DNA of 64,000 nucleotides, from assembly GCF_016808335.1 (NCBI RefSeq), contig NC_053136.1, forward strand, positions 5,624,531-5,688,530, given 5' to 3'. Shown piece after piece: positions 23,053 to 35,526 of the stretch. The notes beneath the pieces are model-generated. The model searched no databases, was not told the DNA's origin, and saw only the letters and a program-made list of their open reading frames with translations. This DNA comes from Panicum virgatum. Its lineage: Eukaryota > Streptophyta > Magnoliopsida > Poales > Poaceae. Position 1 is the stretch's first letter. Every line of letters starts with the position of its first letter. The position numbers and the translations under genes were made by a program.

Positions 23053-23757
23053 TAGGGATGAAAACGAAAATGATAGTTATCGATTTCCGACAATCGTTTT
23101 CGAGATTTTACCGATTTTTAAGGCTAAACGAAAATGAAAACAATTATCAAAAAAATGAAAACGAAAACGAAAGTGATTTGAGCATCTTCCGACCATTTTC
23201 GAGAAATATCGTATTTTTGTGGTATTTTATTGTATTTTATCGATAGAAATATCGTATTCACGTACAATGCCAGCACACTCTGCTATCTATATTTTTAGAA
23301 TGTCATATATATATATATATATAGAGAGAGAGTCATGACTCATTTATCCTAATCCTAAATCACAATCTAGTGACGTGAAATCATGAGACTGTATAGTTTC
23401 ATGAATGGCAGGATTAATGTCTAAAATTTTAGTATTATGAAATGAGATACATGTTATGGATGGATTGATACTTGGACTAATATCTTAATCATTAGTACTT
23501 GTGTATAAAATATGTCAAATCATATAGTCAGTGTTGTGCTCTATGGTTTGACATATTTATCATTTTTTCAAAATATCGTTTCGATGGATTTCGATCGTTT
23601 TCAATGTGTCCTCGACCGTATATTTTCGTTTCCGAAATTATCGCATTACCGACGCCGTTTTCATTTCCGATAATATCATATCGTTTTCGATGAAAAAAAT
23701 GTGAACGTGAAAGTGGTGGAGCCTTTCGCCGATCTTTTCCGACCGTTTTCATCCCTA
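23053..23757. mobile_element. hAT-type non-autonomous element, 705 bp
   Basis: The ends TAGGGATGAAAACG and CGTTTTCATCCCTA are near-perfect inverted repeats, and the flanks are an exact 8-bp duplication, cttgtaca (23045-23052 and 23758-23765). Degenerate gaaaacgaaaa motifs fill both arms, and a TA/GA microsatellite lies near 23305-23332. There is no transposase. It lies about 200 bases past the V-ATPase gene. Confidence 0.92.
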
Positions 23758-23765
23758 CTTGTACA

Positions 23766-24340
23766 CTCTGTTTGCACAGTTTGTGATAGAAACGTTAAAC
23801 TCCTTAAGACGCAACTTTAACTTTGGTTGGACATAAAGGTTGTTGGATGTGTTCACTTATAAAATGTTGAATAGAGGCCATATCTGTGTTTTTCTTTTCT
23901 TTTTTTGAAATAAATATCTGTGCTTTTCTTTTTACGAATTCCTGATTTGTTCATCAGCAGAGCTTGTATGTCCATGTGTCACATGGTCATGGAGTTGCCT
24001 TTATGACTTTATCCCCAACTATATAGCATAGGATGGATAGATAATAATACAATAAGCAAGAGAACGTGATCTGGGTGCTTGAATTTGCAAAAACAACTAA
24101 ATTTACGTCATATTACTGAATTCTTATTGTTTTTTTCTTCTTCCTGGCTGGGTCAAGAGTTGCCAAAGCTGAGTGGCTGACTAGGATGGTCTGTCTTTTA
24201 ACTCTTCTGCTCCCTAGTTTTCTAATTGTGTTTCGGACACTACCTTTAATATGCCTAATCATTGGACATTTTTAATGCAGTGTACATGGACGCACTCGAC
24301 CTGTTCTGGCGTGTTGTTATTTGGATCGACAGGTTGTTGT
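23766..24340. other. Intergenic, no gene seen
   Basis: AT-rich sequence with no supported coding frame or clear repeat. Confidence 0.6.
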
Positions 24341-24345
24341 TGTTG

Positions 24346-24410
<65 letters not shown>

Positions 24411-24630
24411 AGGAAAGAAATTTAGGGGAATAAGTAAGATCCCTTTTAAGAGGTGAGCGCAGAGTTAATATATAAAAGGGGAAAAAAACAAGAGCCCTTT
24501 AGGTTTAGGAGGTGTGTGTAGAGAGTTAGTAGCTTCCTTATCCATTGCTTCAATCCTCAATTGTTGTATTGTAACTACATTCCTTCAATCATTCCTGTCT
24601 GGTTGGATTCTTCTTTTGTTATGCTTATAG
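24341..24630 (+). repeat. Possible copia LTR fragment
   Basis: Starts tgttggaatata, a common copia LTR start. A TATA-like box (atatataaaagggg, about 24467) follows, then pyrimidine-rich sequence. No partner LTR, end or duplication is seen. Confidence 0.3.
24347..24408. repeat. TA dinucleotide microsatellite
   Basis: About 30 TA units without interruption. Confidence 0.97.
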
Positions 24631-24694
24631 TTTTTGGACCACGGACCTGAAATCGCATTTGTTTATGGCTTCTCTATTCATCAAAGAGGGCACT

Positions 24695-24863
24695 CTTCGG
24701 TGTTAGACGGTACAATCGGATGAAGAAGAAGACTAGAGAACTCTTCGGTGTAATTTTATTTTTTTATGTCGTCTTGTGTCAAGTTGTCCTTCTATTGTAC
24801 TACCAATTGTTTTCTTTAATATGAATCAGATATGAGACACCTTTTTGGTGTCTTACTCAAAAA
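24695..24863 (+). mobile_element. 5'-truncated LINE insertion
   Basis: The segment ends in an A run after ggtgtcttactc and lies between copies of agagggcact (within 24683-24694 and 24866-24875). A poly(A) tail with a variable-length direct repeat is the mark of target-primed LINE insertion. The body is too short to name a family. Confidence 0.55.
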
Positions 24864-24875
24864 AAAGAGGGCACT

Positions 24876-25590
24876 TATTCTGCTATTTTTGTGGGAGAAG
24901 AACAAAATGCCTGTAGGACTCGACCAAGTATGAAAAAAATTATTAACCATTATTATATTAACAAGATGATTCCTTAAACTTATATATTGATGTCGACATG
25001 TAATGAGAACTGGCAAACTATTTCTTAGTTTTATTTTCTTGTCCACAACATTATGTAACGGTAAAATTGAACAAGTACAAAACAATGGTCAAGATTAGCA
25101 AGCAACGGTTATGCGGTCACATCAAGTAATCCAAATATAAATTGCTCCACGACGATCAAGAACAAACATTAGAACACTATTTTATAGGTATATGGCTTTA
25201 GTGACCGGAGATAGAAATATGTAAAGCTATTATAACTAGCTTTCATAAAATAAACATGATCATGTATGCCATGCTACATATATTGGATCTTCAAATTTAG
25301 AGTGCCATGAACCACAACATTATAGGAAATCTAATTACTCGCTCTCCAACCAATCAAGTTTTGGTCTATTACAGATATGACTCTGAGAGCTTTTTTCCTT
25401 CCAAAATAAGTACATTGTGTTGACATTCAAAATTGGCATAGTTAAGATTTGCTGGACAATCAACACATTGTTAAATGTCTATCTGTAGGAAATCTCATGA
25501 TATCGATGTATATCAAATCGTTCTTTGAAAGGTATATCAAATTGATTTTATAAGCTCCTGTACTCCTGAGAACAATAAAAATTTTCTTAT
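24876..25590. other. Intergenic, no gene seen
   Basis: AT-rich sequence; no coding frame, RNA gene or clear repeat found. Confidence 0.6.
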
Positions 25591-25604
25591 TCAATTTTGA
25601 AAAC

Positions 25605-25760
25605 AAGGCCTGCAGTCTGTTGACTCTGAAGTAACCCAGGTCCCAAGAGTACTCCTGCACTCTGAAGTAACCGCCGAATTCATCCGCCTGCAGTCTGCTG
25701 ACTCTGAAGTGGAGAGGCAAAGCGACACCCCCACGCCCCCCCCCCCCCCCCCCCCACACA
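25605..25760. repeat. Imperfect direct repeats and poly-C tract
   Basis: ctgcagtctgttgactctgaagt recurs in modified form at 25607, 25655 and 25690. A run of about 20 C follows at 25736-25755. Confidence 0.7.
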
Positions 25761-25859
25761 CCCCGGGGCCGTGGAGGCCTCGCCGTAAACCCACCCGGGC
25801 AGGCCATGCCGTTAACGCCTTAACAAAATAATTAACCCCACTCCGCCGTTAATTAATCC

Positions 25860-26838
25860 CACTGCTTAAATCCCATCTCCTTCCTCTCCCCTTCCCCTCC
25901 ACCACCTCCAGCTCCACCTCGTCTCCCACCACCGCCGCGCGTGAGCCCTAGCCCGATCTCGCCGGCGCCGCGCCCCAGATCCCGCCGCCCGCGCCGCCCC
26001 GGGACGCGCCCCGGCGGATTCGCCGCTCCTCGCGCTGCAGCAGGCCCGGACCGGACCAGGGTAAGTGCCGCGCCGGTTGAGCTCGACCAATCCCTCCTGC
26101 CACCCTCCTCGCATTGGGCTGGGGGTGCTCCGGGGATGGGCTCGTCCTGCGGTGGCCTCATGCTTGCTCGTGTTTGTCGTGGTCATGGTGTTTCGGTTTC
26201 CACGCGAATTCTCGAGGCGATTTCGGCGTGGGCGTGTGATTTGCTGTGTTTCGGGGTTGTGGTGCGTGGGTTTCGATTTGGAATGCGGTGCTAGTTGCGG
26301 TTGGGGGCATGGGATTTGGTTAGGAGTTGACTTTTGGGTGCCGCCTGGTTGGACTCTTCCACCGGGTTTGGTGGGCATGATTTGATTTGGGCAAGAGGGA
26401 TCGTCAACTGTTTTCGTCCTTGTGATCGATGAGACAGTTGAACGACTCGGAATCTTTTGTTTGTATCCCGCTGAACTCGTGTTAGACGGTACTGTATGTA
26501 GTTAGACAGCCAAGCAAGTAGGAGCATCAGAATAGTTACAGAAGTAAGACAAGTAGCAGATCTCGTAGGTTAACATTTGGATTAGCAGGTGGGGTGATTA
26601 GGCTTGTAGTATTTCGTCTTGCTCAAATTGCGTACTGTTCATTATAGCAGCGTGATGGAGATTTCTCAGTCCGTGGACTGATGCTGTGTATACCTTGCAT
26701 TGCAGCATTGAAGGCTAATCTGGAGGCATAGCGTAATTCACCTTGGTTGGAGGTTGCTGTGTGGCATGTAGTGTTGCAGTATTGGTGGAGGCTGTCATCA
26801 CAAGGCATATGTTGTTGTGATTTGCCGATGGCAAGGAG
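25860..26838 (+). other. 5' UTR and leader intron of the GT14 gene
   Basis: GC-rich first exon from about 25860, ending at a donor near 26060 (cagg/gtaagt). A likely acceptor lies near 26705 (ttgcattgcag), giving a second leader exon before the ATG at 26839. Borders are inferred from splice motifs. Confidence 0.55.
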
Positions 26839-29800
26839 ATGAAACAGGTGTGGCAGCGGAGCAGCAAGGACATGACAGCCATGCCCCCTCTGCGCCACCG
26901 AGGCGCTGCTAAGAAGCCCATGTGGATCATCGTGCTATTGTCGTTGGTTTGCGTTGCGCTTATGGGGGCCTATGTCTACCCACCACGGCGCTACTCAGCA
27001 TGCTACTTCTTTGCTTCAAGTGTCTGTACTCCATTCAAGGATTGGCTACCTAATGTTGCTCGGGAGAAAACTGATGAAGAGATTATTTCGGCAGTGGTTA
27101 TTAGGGACCTCCTTTCGATGCCCATGCCTGTGTCCAAACATCCTAAGATTGCCTTTATGTTCCTGACACCAGGATCATTGCCTTTTGAGAAATTGTGGGA
27201 GAAATTTTTACAGGTTTGGGCTTATATGCACCCATCATCTAACTTTGGAGTTAATAAATATGAATTTTGTCTTATGTCTGCCTGTACTTTCATCCTGTAA
27301 TGGTTCATTTAATTTGCTCCAAATTCTGTGCACAGGGTCATGATGGGCGATATTCTATCTATATCCACGCGTCTCGTGAGAAACCAGTACATTCCAGCTC
27401 CCTATTTGTTGGTCGTGAAATTCACAGTGAAAAGGTACTCTCCCTCCCACCCCATTTTACATATGCTCTATCTTGGTTAATGCTTTTAAATTTTGATTTG
27501 TTTCAGTCCGTAAAGATACTATCATATCTTGACTGCTTATGTGATTACTGATAAAGAAGAAAACAACGTTAGGCTTTTTTTTGTTCGGTGCCCTTTTATT
27601 GAAATCTTGCAATACTAATAGATCAACTATTTTTTTTTTGCCTGAAACTTTGTTAGAGCCTATCTATCTAGGGATGCCATTGCGTAGGATATGGATAACA
27701 CTAAGCAGAAGGAGCCACACTGATGGCAGTCTCAAGATTATGTTCGGCGTGATTCCAATTGATGTCTATTTAATGGTTGAGCATAAGTATTGGGACACAT
27801 TGATAAAAGAAAAAAAAAGTTTGCAAAGGCCAATGTGAGAGTGGAACCTGGAAAGATCTAAAAGCAGTTGTTAGCTTTCAAGGGCTATAACTGAGGGGTT
27901 TTTTACTTTTTTTTTTCAATGAATGATTAAAAATATGGAGTTAGCTTTTAATCTAGCATTGACTTTTGTTTTAGGCTTGACCTATTTCTTCTAAAATTTC
28001 ACTAATGCAAGTGATCCATGTCATTTACATCTACCTTTCCCTTTTCCTGACATGCCATTCTATTAATTTGTGTTACATGCTTTTTTGTTTATATGGAACT
28101 AAAACACTAAAATTTCCCTGAATTGCAGGTAGTATGGGGGAGGATTTCGATGGTTGATGCAGAGAAGAGGCTGTTAGCAAATGCATTGGAAGATGTTGAT
28201 AATCAGTTTTTTGTCTTGCTTTCTGACAGGTTCTAAATGATTTTACATGCAAAGGAGTTTTTTTTTTCAATCTTTTGCTAGTGATTTTAAGGAAAAAGTG
28301 TTTTTTTTGTATGACAGCTGTGTTCCACTGCATACATTCGATTACATATATAATTATCTGATGGGAACAAATGTCAGCTTCATTGATTGGTAAGAGCTCT
28401 GTAACTGATACTTCAGTTCTAGATACATGAAACTAGTGTTAAAGGACATAGTTCTTAACTCCCCATGTATTGAGGACTAGACATCTATTTCAAATTCACC
28501 TGGACTCCTATTTTTGTGGCAACAGTTGTGAAAATCTGGTAATTAGGAATACTTATATCATGCCCATACATTCCAGGGAAATTAGTGTTTCTGGTATATG
28601 TTACTATAAAGGAATGTACATATGATATAGCAAGAATAGTCTCTATAAGATGTGTATTTTGTTCTTAAAAAATAGATCAACGAGCTATCCCAGTTTTATT
28701 TAACTTCATTAACTGAAGTGAAAAATGTGTTGTTCTGATTTTATCCATATCAGCTTCCTAGATCCTGGCCCGCATGGAACTGGAAGGTATTCCATGGAAA
28801 TGCTTCCTGAAATAGAACAGAGGGACTTCAGGAAGGGTGCCCAGGTACATGTTTGCTATACTAGTTCTGTATTTTACAGAACTGTTGGTGCTCCAAAGAC
28901 CAAAGTATAGGCATTCATATATATCCATAATTCTGGCGTGTCATATTCGTATAAGTCATCTTATAATCAGGACATGGTAGTTTGTTGATATGCGGTTATC
29001 ACATTTGTTTCATACTTCTGCTGAGCATAAATTTTGTGTGCTTACTGTAGTGGTTTGCTATAACACGAAGGCATGCTTTACTGATTCTGGCAGACAACCT
29101 TTACTACAATAAGTTCAAGCTATATTGCAAGGTATGTTTCCTCAAGTAGGGTTTTTTCAATTGAATGTAACTGCATCAAAGTTTCACCTTCCAAATAACA
29201 TGCTGATTTTTTAGGTCTGTAATTTATACCTATCATCATGAAACTTCTGTACAGTAAAACTAGAAATGACCTAAAATTAGGAAAATGGGGGGGGGGGGGG
29301 GGGGGGGCGGAATACCTTTGTCCCACAGCTCCCGCTACAGCACACTAGGGGGGAAAAGAATGTCAGTTATAAATCAGACCTTATGCCTCGTGAGTGAAAG
29401 GGGGAGAATGCTTTGAGCATACCCTCACAGATCCTTTTCATTTCTGTTAGTGTGCAACTGCAGCACACAGGCTTGATTTATAACTGACAGAGCTTGAGCA
29501 TGTTTTACATCTCATACAAAACAGTCACATGATAGGCTGCCAGCATTGTGGCCATGCTACATAATAGATGTTTTTCAGAACCAATGACCATGGGTTGATT
29601 TAACCTTATTAGAACAATTCATGGTTTCTTAGAACCTGGTTTTAGCTAAGCAATGCTTTGCTTTTGTGATTTGCAGCCAGCAGAGGGACGCAACTGTATC
29701 GCTGATGAGCATTATTTGCCAACCCTCTTCAACGTCAGTAATTCTTTGGAACTGATATTTGCCTGTGTTTTTTTCTTGGTCCCTTGCTTTTCATTTTCTG

Positions 29801-30580
29801 ATATTGTTGATCTTTAATCTTCAGATGGTAGATCCTGGTGGAATTGCTAATTGGTCAGTGACTCATGTTGATTGGTCAGAGGGAAAATGGCATCCAAGGT
29901 CATATAGAGCTGCAGATGTTACCTATGAACTTTTAAAGAACATAACGGTGTGCTTTTATCCTTCTCAACAGAAAACATATTTTGCCACTTGTCCTTTTTG
30001 TGTTTCATACTGATCTATTTGGCTTTATTTTCTGCAGTCTGTCAATGAAAATTTCCACATTACAAGTGATGATAAGGTAAGCATATCAATTTATCCTTGT
30101 CCCCCCAATCACATCTTAGGGAGATCTCTATTGCTTCTTTGCTGGCGTTTGGTCATGATCATTTAATGTTGTACCACACTTCTCTGAGAACACCTGAAAA
30201 TATATATACCCCCCCCCCCTCATGTGCTTTGCACTCAAGGTATCAGTCTTGACCTTAGTTTTTGAGTAGTTAAGTGAGGCAGATGTGACCTGTTTCGAAG
30301 TAAATGCATGTGATTACTCTTTTCTGATAATGCGTTATTCCAACAAGCTTGCATGCTGAAGAATATCCACTCAGATAATTCTTTGAAGTTGAAAAATACT
30401 GTGTGGTACCATATGTATGGATGTTGACGTATTTCTTTATCTCCATTGCAGAAAGTTGTGACGGTGACCCCATGTATGTGGAATGGAACAAAAAGACCGT
30501 GCTACCTTTTTGCTAGAAAGTTTTACCCAGAAGCTCAGAACAACCTATTGAAGCTATTCTCCAGTCATACAGCCGCTTGA
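26839..30580 (+). CDS. GT14/DUF266 (Core-2/I-branching type, BC10-like) glycosyltransferase, 10 exons
   Basis: Type II Golgi membrane protein of the plant GT14-like Branch family; rice BC10 of this family affects cell-wall strength. The exact sugar transferred is not known from sequence. Exons: 26839-27213, 27336-27434, 28129-28229, 28318-28389, 28754-28844, 29051-29131, 29677-29733, 29825-29947, 30038-30076, 30452-30580. They total 1,167 bases, 388 residues. A short cytosolic tail is followed by a membrane segment at residues 28-47 and a lumenal domain. KIAFMFLTPGSLPFEKLW opens the catalytic region; VWGRISMVDAEKRLL, LLSDSCVPLH and DEHYLPTLF are conserved family blocks. The start at 26839 places the membrane segment correctly. 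The frame is open with GT-AG introns throughout. It follows the V-ATPase gene in the same direction, with repeats between. Confidence 0.92.
29287..29307. repeat. Poly-G tract in GT14 intron 6
   Basis: A run of about 20 G. Its length may be unstable or affected by sequencing error. Confidence 0.85.
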
Positions 30581-31271
30581 GTTCTACATGATTTTTTGCC
30601 TTTGGCCTAGGAGATTCCCCTAGGATTTTGTTTTCTGTTTCATGTAAATTGTGAAATTGATACTTAGCGGCTTAACAGAGTCACAGATCCAGGGCCAGAG
30701 ACATCTTGTAATTCTGAGTTCCTTGGTAGGGTTGAGGTGCTCTTTGTTTAGTATTGACACTGCTCTCCCTGTAATTCGTGGTGCCCTCTGTATGTTTCTA
30801 TTAGCCCTTCACCTTTCTCCCCCTCCCTCATATTCTTAGATTCCTGGCGCCCATTGCCTGAGTAACAGGGTTTTGTTCAGTTCAAACTGTTATTATACAA
30901 TTAATTCTTTGTAGACACGAAATGCTTATGAAATGAGTTACACTTTATAGTTTAATCCTGTCTTGTTATGAGTTTACGCGACACTTGTACCATTCTGAGA
31001 TGCACAATCATTGTCTATTAATGTTCATTTAGTGATTAGTATTCCTTATTTCTGTTAAGCATGGTTTCAGTATAAGCTGAACTTGTTCCTGCAAAACTAT
31101 TCAGTATAGTAAACAAAGCACTATAGAACTGGTACCAATCATGTTATCTTCCAAAATGTGGATATTGCGAAAGAAAGCATTAATATACAACATCTTCACT
31201 CAGCGAAGGAGCTCATGCTGTACAGGTTTGCTGCTCTACTCAAGTTAGAATGGTCAGAAGTAGCAACCAGC
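30581..31271. other. Convergent 3' UTRs of the GT14 and ANTH genes
   Basis: About 690 bases between two stop codons facing each other. No other gene is seen. The two transcripts may come close or overlap near 30.9-31.1 kb. Confidence 0.6.
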
Positions 31272-34200
31272 TCAGACAAAGCTCGAGTTGCCCTGTTTTC
31301 CCGGAGCACCCACTGCTACAAGGTCACTGAAAGGATCACCAAATGGATTTGGAGCTCCGGAGGGAGGCGTAGCGTACTGATATTGGTGGTGGTACATGTT
31401 TGGTGTCGGCATCGCCATTATCTGTTGCTGCTGCTGAAAATACTGCTGCTGCTGTGGCTGAAAATACTGCTGCTGCACCTGGTAGTACTGCTGTTGCTGC
31501 TGGGTCATCAGTGCCAACTGCACATTAGATGGTGGCGCGAAGCTGCTGGACATGGCGAACGGGTCATTGGCATTGGCGTCGAAAGGGTTGGCTGTTCCAA
31601 GGCTGCCAGCGTAGGTCACACTGGCGATCTGCTGCCTCCTTGCCTCATCTTCATAGAGGCTGTCGAGTAACACCTTGTCAAAGCCTCCAGCCTGTTGATC
31701 ATATGAGATTATATATGTAAGTGATTCTCTGAATTATTTTTAGTTTGCAGTCATGACTCACGAGCAATGTCTCTGAATTTTCCCCCAAAAGGTGGATATC
31801 TGAAAAGCTGGTTATTATGGAGTAAGGATTGCACATACCAAGTTGGTCTTAACTGGCTGGCTTATATTGGTGCTTGGAGCAGTGACAAGTGCCAACTCCC
31901 ACCCCGATGAGTTTCCATCAAACAGATTTTGAGATGTTGACGCCTTGTTTTGGTCACCTACATGCAAGGCCACCAGAGCAACCGGTGACATTTCCTTCTC
32001 ATTGCATCACTTACTATTAGCAACGCCGATCTGGAGTTCTGGACAGGTTGGTATTCAATGCTTCAACAATAGCACCTGTAAAATTGTGACATATATACCT
32101 GGAGCTACAATGGCAAGTGCCAATGCATTGCATTCTTCGAGTTCCATAACCGAAGGGTTCACCTCTGCATCCAGGTTCTGCATGCATCACAAATCCAAGA
32201 AACGTAAAGGGATTCAGAAAAACATACACTAGATTTGTTTTTAGCATAAATGAATCAGGTAAAAGAATGGATGATACTAGGAGATCTCCAGTTGTTTGCT
32301 GTGGCTGGGGTTCTAGTTCAGGCTCAGTTTGAGATTCTGGTTCTTGTTCAGGTTCTTCTTTCTCCTCTTCTGCTGACTTTTCAGGTTCCTGTGGATCTTC
32401 TTTGTCATAAGTCAGTAGTTTTGGTTCCTCACTCTCCTGCTTTGGCAACATCAAGAGTCACAATACAGAACAGTACAGCAGAGTTGCTCCAGTACTTGGT
32501 TCTCAAAAAGTTCTTCACTAACCACAGTCTTGACTGAGGGGCGGGGTGCTTCTTTGATGTACTCTTCCATTGTTGTAAGGAAGGAGGGGGGCGGCTACAG
32601 AACAGTCGTGATGAGCACATATTAGAACTCGGTATTCATCAGTTTTGTGGTTCATTTGGTCTAAGCCTGTATACTGATATTACTGCCATTTCGTGCCGAT
32701 CGAGACTTTAGAGTAGTAACACATCTGAATCAAGATGGCAAGATGCAGACAAATTAACTAACCTGCCTCAGAGTAGGAAACTGGAATGTCCTGGCCAGCT
32801 CAAGCTGTTTGCAGAATTCATAGAATTCAGCAAGGTTTTCTGCCTGTGAATTTGATAAATCAAAGCCATTTTCTTCTGACAAGCATTTTGCTAAGCTTCA
32901 ATTCAGTATAACAAAAAAATGAAAAATATGGCTAAAAAAACTGAGGCACCTGCAGGCCAGCTCGTTTGTAAATAGTCAGAGCCTTGATAGCATCATACTT
33001 CGGCATATCGAAGAACTGCACCAGACCGGTTGGAGTAAGAAAAGCACGATTATGATTCAGCAACAGAAAAAATCTTGGTTCATGTGATAAAATTGCTACT
33101 TCACCATATCAACAAGATTGATGATGCCATCATTAATTGCACAGTAGATCTTGAAGCTCTCCTTCACAACCTAAGAAATGGAGGAGCTCCATGTAATATC
33201 GGGCAAGCAAAGACATCTTGCAAAATGGGACGAACTTCTGCAAGGAAACAAAACACTTGCAGCTTACCAGGGCTAATGCATACTGAATGAGGTAGTTTGA
33301 GCACGCAGAACCTTCCGGCTGCAATGGTGAAAACAAGGATGCAACTAGTGAACAGCATGCATTCAGCAAACTTACAAGTGCTTAGCAACGTGGGCGTTTC
33401 AAACCTGGACTCCAACAACCCTGAAAAGCAGTTGCTGCAGTGCAGGCAACTGCTCCAAAAGATCTGGGCAAGGTAGGGTCCTGGTTTTACTATGTCCCTG
33501 TATTGTCAGTATCACAGAACACAACCATGAGACAGGCTCTATATCGTTATTCGTTAAACATTTCGAGTATCGGAATCGAAAGAGAAAAAAAATACTTTGG
33601 TAGAACAATGGGGCGATTTCATGAGGCGCTCAGTTTCGATGTCGTATTTGAGAACCCTAAAGCACTCAAGCCGTTCCTCCAGGAAGAGCGCATAGGTGCG
33701 AACCCATGCGGAGCAATCCCAGGCTGTCACACCAAAACAAAACAGACAAATTGAGGCATCATGTAATGGAGGACATATGATTATATGAATTGGAGCTTCC
33801 CCTGCAGTTCACAGAAATGTAGAAGCACTAACCTAATTGGCTAGAGTCATCCTTGAAATTTGCTAGATGCAGAATGTTTCCCCTGTATGTGTAGGCCAGG
33901 AACTCTTCTTTGAATGTGGGATCACCTTCTCTCAGAAGCCTATGCACCACTATTAATGTCTTCAATTTAACCTGTAGGACGCTATGGAATATGATTAATT
34001 AAGAAAATGAAAAGAGGCAATGGCATGAGTTCTACACATCGTGATTGGAGAGGAGAAATCAATAGGTGGCAAAGAGGAGCAACACCCACTATCCAGTTCT
34101 TTGACTTGGACATTCTTCTTGACAATGCATATATGCAGTATGTGACGTCTGCGCGAGGGCGATTTGCTGAGGTGGCGATGAATATATCTGCGGTGTGAAA

Positions 34201-34752
34201 TGGAATTATAGATTGGCAGATTCAAGGTACAAGGTGAAGAAAGAACAGGATGACTACTCACTTCTGACATGCCGTTCCTTGGGAGGGCATTCTACATGGT
34301 TAGTTGCCTTCACAATTGCAATATCCAATTCCTTTTCTCAGACAAAAAAAGAAAGTCAAACCATCGATGAGGATCATCAAAGGGAACATTAATAACAGTT
34401 CTAAGTGAATCAGAGGAGAATTCAGAATCCACACAAAATGGTGCGGGATGGCCGTCAGAGCTCACGCACTAATTCCAGTCAAGATTACGAAAACGATAAG
34501 ATCAAGGATAAGATAACTCATGAAACTAGACAAGCCAAAACCCCCCATCCTGATCACCATTTCTACATGGTCTCAGGTCAGAATCAAAGAGCTAGAAATG
34601 GAGAGCAAAAAAAACACGCATCAAATGCTTCCTGATCTTGACCACTCCGCACCGCCATCGCCACGGCTCACCTTGAAGTCGCTGTTGACCTTGGCGAGGC
34701 CGACCCTGGTGGAGTCCTTGAGGGCGCCGTAGGCCTTGCGCCACGACCCCAT
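31272..34752 (-). CDS. ANTH-domain clathrin assembly protein (AP180/CALM family), 15 exons
   Basis: Endocytic adaptor that binds phosphoinositides and clathrin at the plasma membrane. Exons, in order: 34752-34672, 34331-34262, 34187-34090, 33971-33833, 33723-33596, 33497-33405, 33318-33268, 33170-33105, 33015-32950, 32843-32763, 32594-32523, 32436-32278, 32177-32099, 31957-31839, 31691-31272. They total 1,722 bases, 573 residues. It starts [20 protein letters not shown]. The ANTH domain covers about residues 20-290, with the lipid-binding patch around K35 and KERH (45-48). An acidic Glu/Pro-rich linker, TGDLL, then a C-terminal tail with NPF (469-471), DPF, a Gln-rich stretch coded by CAG repeats and a second NPF follow. 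These tripeptides bind EH-domain and adaptor proteins. The gene faces the small ATP-synthase gene across about 480 bases. Frame and splice sites are intact. Confidence 0.93.
31430..31506. repeat. CAG/CTG-rich tract coding poly-Gln
   Basis: Interrupted ctg units on the plus strand encode Gln-rich sequence in the last exon of the ANTH gene. The tract could vary in length. Confidence 0.85.
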
Positions 34753-35233
34753 CAGGCCGTGATCACCCAACCCACGATGCGCCCCCTTCCCCCTCTCACC
34801 TCGCCTCCTCTCCCTCCCTTCCAATCGAACAATGCCATCCCCGCCGCCACGCCCCCCTGCTCCACCCCTACCCTTCCGACCACACACCTCTCGCTAATTT
34901 TAGCCTGTGGTCGGTCGGTGCTCCAGCAGAGACAGAGCGAGATGTCGTTGCCGCCATTTCTATCTGCCCGGTATGCGCGGGAGGAGGAGGACGAAGACGC
35001 CAGTGGGCCCACCCTCTCTGCCTGGTGGGCCCTCACGTGGCCCAAATGGCCCAATGGAGCCCACAAGTATTCTTGGTGGGCCCTAGCAACGAGTCAACTG
35101 CGGCCCAGTTTGGCCCAAGAAGCCCCGCTGCCATTTCGCCCGAACAAATTCCCCTCCCCTTTCCTCGGCACTCCACCCACCCCAGACGCCGACGAGCAAA
35201 CCCTAGCGAGAGGCGCGAGGAGATCGATCGGCC
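34753..35233. promoter_or_regulatory. Divergent promoter with site II (TGGGCY) cluster and G-box
   Basis: 481 bases separate two oppositely directed start codons. Between 35004 and 35117 lie many TGGGCC/GGCCCA motifs and one CACGTG (35034-35039). Site II elements are known TCP-factor targets enriched in promoters of plant mitochondrial respiratory and housekeeping genes, which fits the gene on the right. That both genes share the region is inferred from their closeness. Confidence 0.6.
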
Positions 35234-35509
35234 ATGGCGCTTCGGGTCCTGTACAACGAGATCCGGGGCATGAAGGTCCGCGAGGTGCCGGCGTACCTGA
35301 AGCCGCGGCTCACCTGGGAGAACGTCAAGAAGAGCGCCGACCAGGCCGTCGACCGCTACATCGAGAAGTACATCGAGACGAGCAGGCCGGACCCGCTCTT
35401 CCACGTCTGCTTCGGCGGGATGGCCTTCTCCTACCTCGTCGCGCTGCCCTGGGAGCGCGCCCACCTTGCCCACCTCGAGGAGATGGAGAGGACCGGCGGG
35501 AAGCACTAG
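35234..35509 (+). CDS. Small mitochondrial ATP synthase-associated protein (plant ATP17/Fb15-like)
   Basis: 91 residues in one exon, starting [15 protein letters not shown]. It has a conserved-looking core ([21 protein letters not shown]) and one hydrophobic stretch (about residues 56-71, [16 protein letters not shown]), followed by a charged tail. It recalls a small plant protein described as a mitochondrial F1Fo-ATP synthase component (ATP17, also called fiber protein Fb15). This is recognition from memory of the family and not a database match. A donor (gag/gtgagt, 35526-35527) right after the stop shows a 3' UTR intron, with a UTR exon likely from about 36804. The site II-rich promoter suits a respiratory-chain gene. 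Confidence 0.7.
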   Translation: MALRVLYNEIRGMKVREVPAYLKPRLTWENVKKSADQAVDRYIEKYIETSRPDPLFHVCFGGMAFSYLVALPWERAHLAHLEEMERTGGKH

Positions 35510-35526
35510 ATCCCGCCGCGCCGAGG

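Noticed and set aside
24251..24456. ORFs with runs of IYIYIY
   Set aside because: Translation of the TA microsatellite.
31158..31670. 170-residue plus-strand frame
   Set aside because: Antisense of the Gln-rich last exon of the ANTH gene.
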